In this document: in pieces, positions 61,851-64,000 of the stretch
Layout of the letters: the number at the start of each line of letters is the position of its first letter
Numbering within the stretch: the stretch's first letter is position 1
Source: JBNJFY01 sp051747265
GTDB lineage: Bacteria; Bacteroidota; Rhodothermia; Balneolales; Balneolaceae
DNA length: 64,000 bases
Direction: 5' to 3'
NCBI GenBank assembly: GCA_051747265.1
Contig: JBNJFY010000008.1
Location: 1 to 64,000 of the forward strand
The notes under the pieces: model-generated
The model's database searches: none
What the model was told of the DNA's origin: nothing
Seen by the model: the letters and a program-made list of their open reading frames with translations, nothing else
Translations under genes and position numbers: made by a program

Positions 61851-62879
61851 CTAAAAATGATATTTCAATGAAAACTGTGTTCCCGGACTAAACGAGATAG
61901 ACGGATCAATCGTATGTTGATTATCATCCGATTGGTTAGCCAACTTCACGGTGAAAAAGGCATCTATGGCCGAAGCAATGTGATTGGCTAGCAAGAGGGT
62001 TATCAGATTTCCGGCCCGGCGATAGTTGTCATTAAACGTTTCTGCCTTGGAAGCTCCCAAAAAGAAATTTGCTGGCATAGCCGATCCATCCCACGGCAAG
62101 CGGAAGGGACTGGTAATAGGATCGCCGGAGCGTGTCGTACCAAAGTCGTTCCAGCCGGATCCATATTGAAAATACTTGGATATCAGCTCATAATATTGTT
62201 GAGAGCCGTAATCAGGTAACACATGCGAAAACGTTTGTCCCTGCGTACCATCACTGTAATAATAGACGGTTTGGCGCTCTAAGTCACGCAGAGCGGACAA
62301 GTTCACCCGCTGCCAGTCCACCGAGGTATCGTAAGCGGGACCTTCATCCAAATTTTCACCGACGATCGAATAGGGCAGTGTGGTTCCGTTATGATGATTG
62401 TTATAATCAACCAACCATTTGGCGTAATTAACCACACTCCAGTTATTATCGGCATAACGCATATAAGCCTGCTCCTGCCGCGCGGCTTGATCCTGGTAGT
62501 GGAGATGTAATCCCAAAGTAACCGCTTCTACGGCCAGGTATAAACCCGCGCGCCACCACTTTTTGTTCATCGCTTGGCCGGATCCAGGCAATATAGCCGA
62601 ACTGAGTAAGGCCAATCCCGGTTTGGATCGAAATGGCTGTAACTTTTTATCCATGTAATTGGAAGCCGACGCTTGGTAGCGCAGGTCTTGCTCGGTAATT
62701 GTAAAATCAGAGGTCGTTGTGGCTTGTTCAGAGAAACTAGACTGAATTTTTGCCGGATGAGGACCGATGGGGGCCAGCGAAGGTTGCGCCCATAGATCGT
62801 TGGAGATTAACCCCAGCACAAGCAGCATTAAAGCAGCATATTGACCGGTTATACGTATTCTTGCTTGGTCTATCACCAT
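61851..62879 (-). CDS. DUF5683-like exported protein
   Basis: A 342-residue protein with an N-terminal signal peptide (YAALMLLVLGLISNDLWAQ). The middle segment LALLSSAILPGSGQAMNKKWWRAGLYLAVEAV resembles DUF5683 proteins, whose hydrophobic Pro-Gly-Ser-Gly-Gln motif lies in a membrane-associated region. The rest is soluble and rich in Tyr/Asn. Start set at ATG 62879 (overlapping the upstream stop by 7 bp); another ATG four codons further upstream is possible. Function unknown. Confidence 0.75.
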   Translation of the reverse strand: MVIDQARIRITGQYAALMLLVLGLISNDLWAQPSLAPIGPHPAKIQSSFSEQATTTSDFTITEQDLRYQASASNYMDKKLQPFRSKPGLALLSSAILPGSGQAMNKKWWRAGLYLAVEAVTLGLHLHYQDQAARQEQAYMRYADNNWSVVNYAKWLVDYNNHHNGTTLPYSIVGENLDEGPAYDTSVDWQRVNLSALRDLERQTVYYYSDGTQGQTFSHVLPDYGSQQYYELISKYFQYGSGWNDFGTTRSGDPITSPFRLPWDGSAMPANFFLGASKAETFNDNYRRAGNLITLLLANHIASAIDAFFTVKLANQSDDNQHTIDPSISFSPGTQFSLKYHF

Positions 62880-64000
62880 AATTTGCTCCAACCTTTGCCC
62901 AAGGCTTCAAAATCGAATGTCATACCTACATGGAAAAGCATCTCGCCCCCATACTGCACTCGGTTATCTTGTTGATTGGTTACGAATTCTTCCGGCAGGG
63001 TTGCCGAAAATTCGTTCAACCCATAGGATCCGCTGATAAATAATTTAAGAGGAAAAAGATAATAGCTACTGAACGCAAAGCGTAATTCGGCGCCCACTCC
63101 TGTTTTTAAATTGTTGCCCACCTCATAGGGACCACGCCATCCGTTACCGGCTTCCGCAAACCAGCGGACGTACAACTTATCCAGGGTAAACCGCCCCACT
63201 TGTTGATGCAAAGCAGTAACAATAGGAGTATATAGGGAGAGTTGGCTAAACGAGGTGGTGTTTCCCCCAATTCCGTAAAAAGGATAACTACGCATCCCCG
63301 AAAATCCGCCGATATAATCCAGGTAAAAGTAATCATCGGGATTATTCAGATAGCTGAAAAAGCGGGTGTGCAATTGCGCCGTAAGATTCGATGGCAAGCG
63401 GTGATTGTATCGAACATCCAGCTCCACCGAGTGGTTTTTGGTTTGGGCATAAATCGGAGAAAGAATGCCATCGTTAAGCTCGTAATTATCCAGCAGTCGG
63501 GAGGGTTGATAGGTGTAGCGAACTTCTCCCCGCCAGCCCAAAGGCGCAATGTCACTATGTCTGTAGGGACGATAAAAATCAAAAATATAGCCCGCGGTAA
63601 GCATGGTCCCTTTGAAATACTGAGAAGTAGAACCGGGGACAAATTGTTTGAATTCGCGAGAGACAAATCCTTCCGTGGTTACCCGGTAGGGGCTATAACC
63701 GATTCCCAGCTCCACCAAACTCCACCGGTTGATTTTGCTGCGCAAATAAAAATCTGCTTCCCAAATATCATAGGCGATATCTGTATTGGTAGTATCCGGC
63801 AGGCAAGAGGTGCAGGGAAATTCCTCAACCGATAATCCATCTTTTACATTGCGGCGCTGATTATACAGCTCGATGGAAATCGTGGGCGACCAGCGGCGCT
63901 CTATAAAAGGTAGCCCTCGGTATTCGGCAATCAGAAACAGGTCGCGATCCAGATCGACTAAACGAGAGGGCTGAAAAAAATCGCCGATCCCATCGGCTTC
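62873..64000 (-). CDS. outer-membrane beta-barrel protein, 5' end cut by the window
   Basis: The frame is open to the window edge (no stop through position 64000), so only the C-terminal ~375 residues are seen. They contain barrel-like strands (WRGEVRYTYQPSRLLDNYEL, SVELDVRYNHRL, GGFSGMRSYPFYGIGGNTT, VGAELRFAFSSYYLFPLKLFISGSY). The RSYPFYGIGG turn is typical of BamA/TamA-like surface antigens and of C-terminal barrels of PD40 proteins. TTG 63745 lies inside the barrel and is not the true start. It overlaps the DUF5683-like gene, so both are coupled. Confidence 0.75.
   Translation of the reverse strand, partial: EADGIGDFFQPSRLVDLDRDLFLIAEYRGLPFIERRWSPTISIELYNQRRNVKDGLSVEEFPCTSCLPDTTNTDIAYDIWEADFYLRSKINRWSLVELGIGYSPYRVTTEGFVSREFKQFVPGSTSQYFKGTMLTAGYIFDFYRPYRHSDIAPLGWRGEVRYTYQPSRLLDNYELNDGILSPIYAQTKNHSVELDVRYNHRLPSNLTAQLHTRFFSYLNNPDDYFYLDYIGGFSGMRSYPFYGIGGNTTSFSQLSLYTPIVTALHQQVGRFTLDKLYVRWFAEAGNGWRGPYEVGNNLKTGVGAELRFAFSSYYLFPLKLFISGSYGLNEFSATLPEEFVTNQQDNRVQYGGEMLFHVGMTFDFEALGKGWSKLW

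Noticed and set aside
1..64000. CRISPR arrays or tRNA genes
   Set aside because: No regular repeat-spacer series was seen, and no cloverleaf was recognised by eye; a tRNAscan-SE run would be needed to be certain.

Overview
This 64 kb window most resembles a chromosome of the Bacteroidota/Rhodothermota/Balneolota side of the FCB group, perhaps a Balneolales-type marine or halophilic heterotroph. That placement is inference from gene content: a fused alpha/beta 2-oxoacid dehydrogenase E1, an M56 peptidase fused to a TonB domain beside BlaI, a zinc-finger-less Sir2 deacylase, PD40 propeller proteins and weak Shine-Dalgarno use. No phylogenetic marker is complete; only the 3' end of a 5S rRNA opens the window.

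Layout. (1) 0-12.5 kb: 5S rRNA end, an acyl-CoA dehydrogenase, OsmC, Sir2, an SGNH hydrolase, an SDR, a HisC-like aminotransferase, fused E1, a TolB-like propeller protein, ferritin and a methyltransferase. (2) 12.7-14.35 kb: a two-gene cassette (pRiA4b ORF-3 family and UPF0158 family) tightly bracketed by two direct copies of a ~248 bp nested-palindrome repeat. (3) 14.4-29 kb, minus strand: a phenylacetate catabolic cluster in transcription order paaA-paaB-paaC-paaD-SUI1-VOC-beta carbonic anhydrase-paaG-paaH-paaI-paaJ-(S23 element)-paaY-(IS481 and small ORFs)-paaZ-enoyl-CoA hydratase. (4) 29.2-33.4 kb, plus strand, divergent from paaA: tyrosine/homogentisate genes hpd and hmgA, then an acyl-CoA ligase. 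(5) 33.4-36.6 kb: two ankyrin proteins, an unknown protein and a hotdog thioesterase. (6) 36.9-43.8 kb: a fatty-acid beta-oxidation operon (long-chain acyl-CoA ligase, FadN-type fusion, thiolase, DECR-like reductase, secreted unknown). (7) 43.9-45.2 kb: repeats and an 817 bp element with inverted ends. (8) 45.2-64 kb: PhzF, a Gfo/Idh-like protein, PspC, a phosphatidylcholine-synthase-like enzyme, the BlaI/M56-TonB/TonB locus, a LOG-type protein, a PAS histidine kinase, an aldo/keto reductase, class II photolyase, PNP, an MBL hydrolase, PhoH, Rpe, a PASTA protein, a DUF5683-like protein and an outer-membrane protein cut by the window end.

How the genes work together: the window is rich in CoA-thioester catabolism. 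The paa genes take phenylacetyl-CoA through epoxidation, isomerisation, ring opening and beta-oxidation-like steps to acetyl-CoA and succinyl-CoA. hpd/hmgA begin tyrosine breakdown. The fad operon and the acyl-CoA dehydrogenase at the left edge perform fatty-acid beta-oxidation and share a candidate operator palindrome. No paaE, paaK or fumarylacetoacetase is present here.

The most unusual content is non-coding and mobile: a four-copy ~131 bp MITE-like family, a ~263 bp element with a cruciform at each end, an S23 (23S-rRNA-intervening-sequence-protein) gene with 32 bp terminal inverted repeats inside the paa operon, the repeat-bracketed cassette, an ISL3-like-ended element with a highly structured interior, and an IS481 copy that split a palindrome upstream of paaZ.
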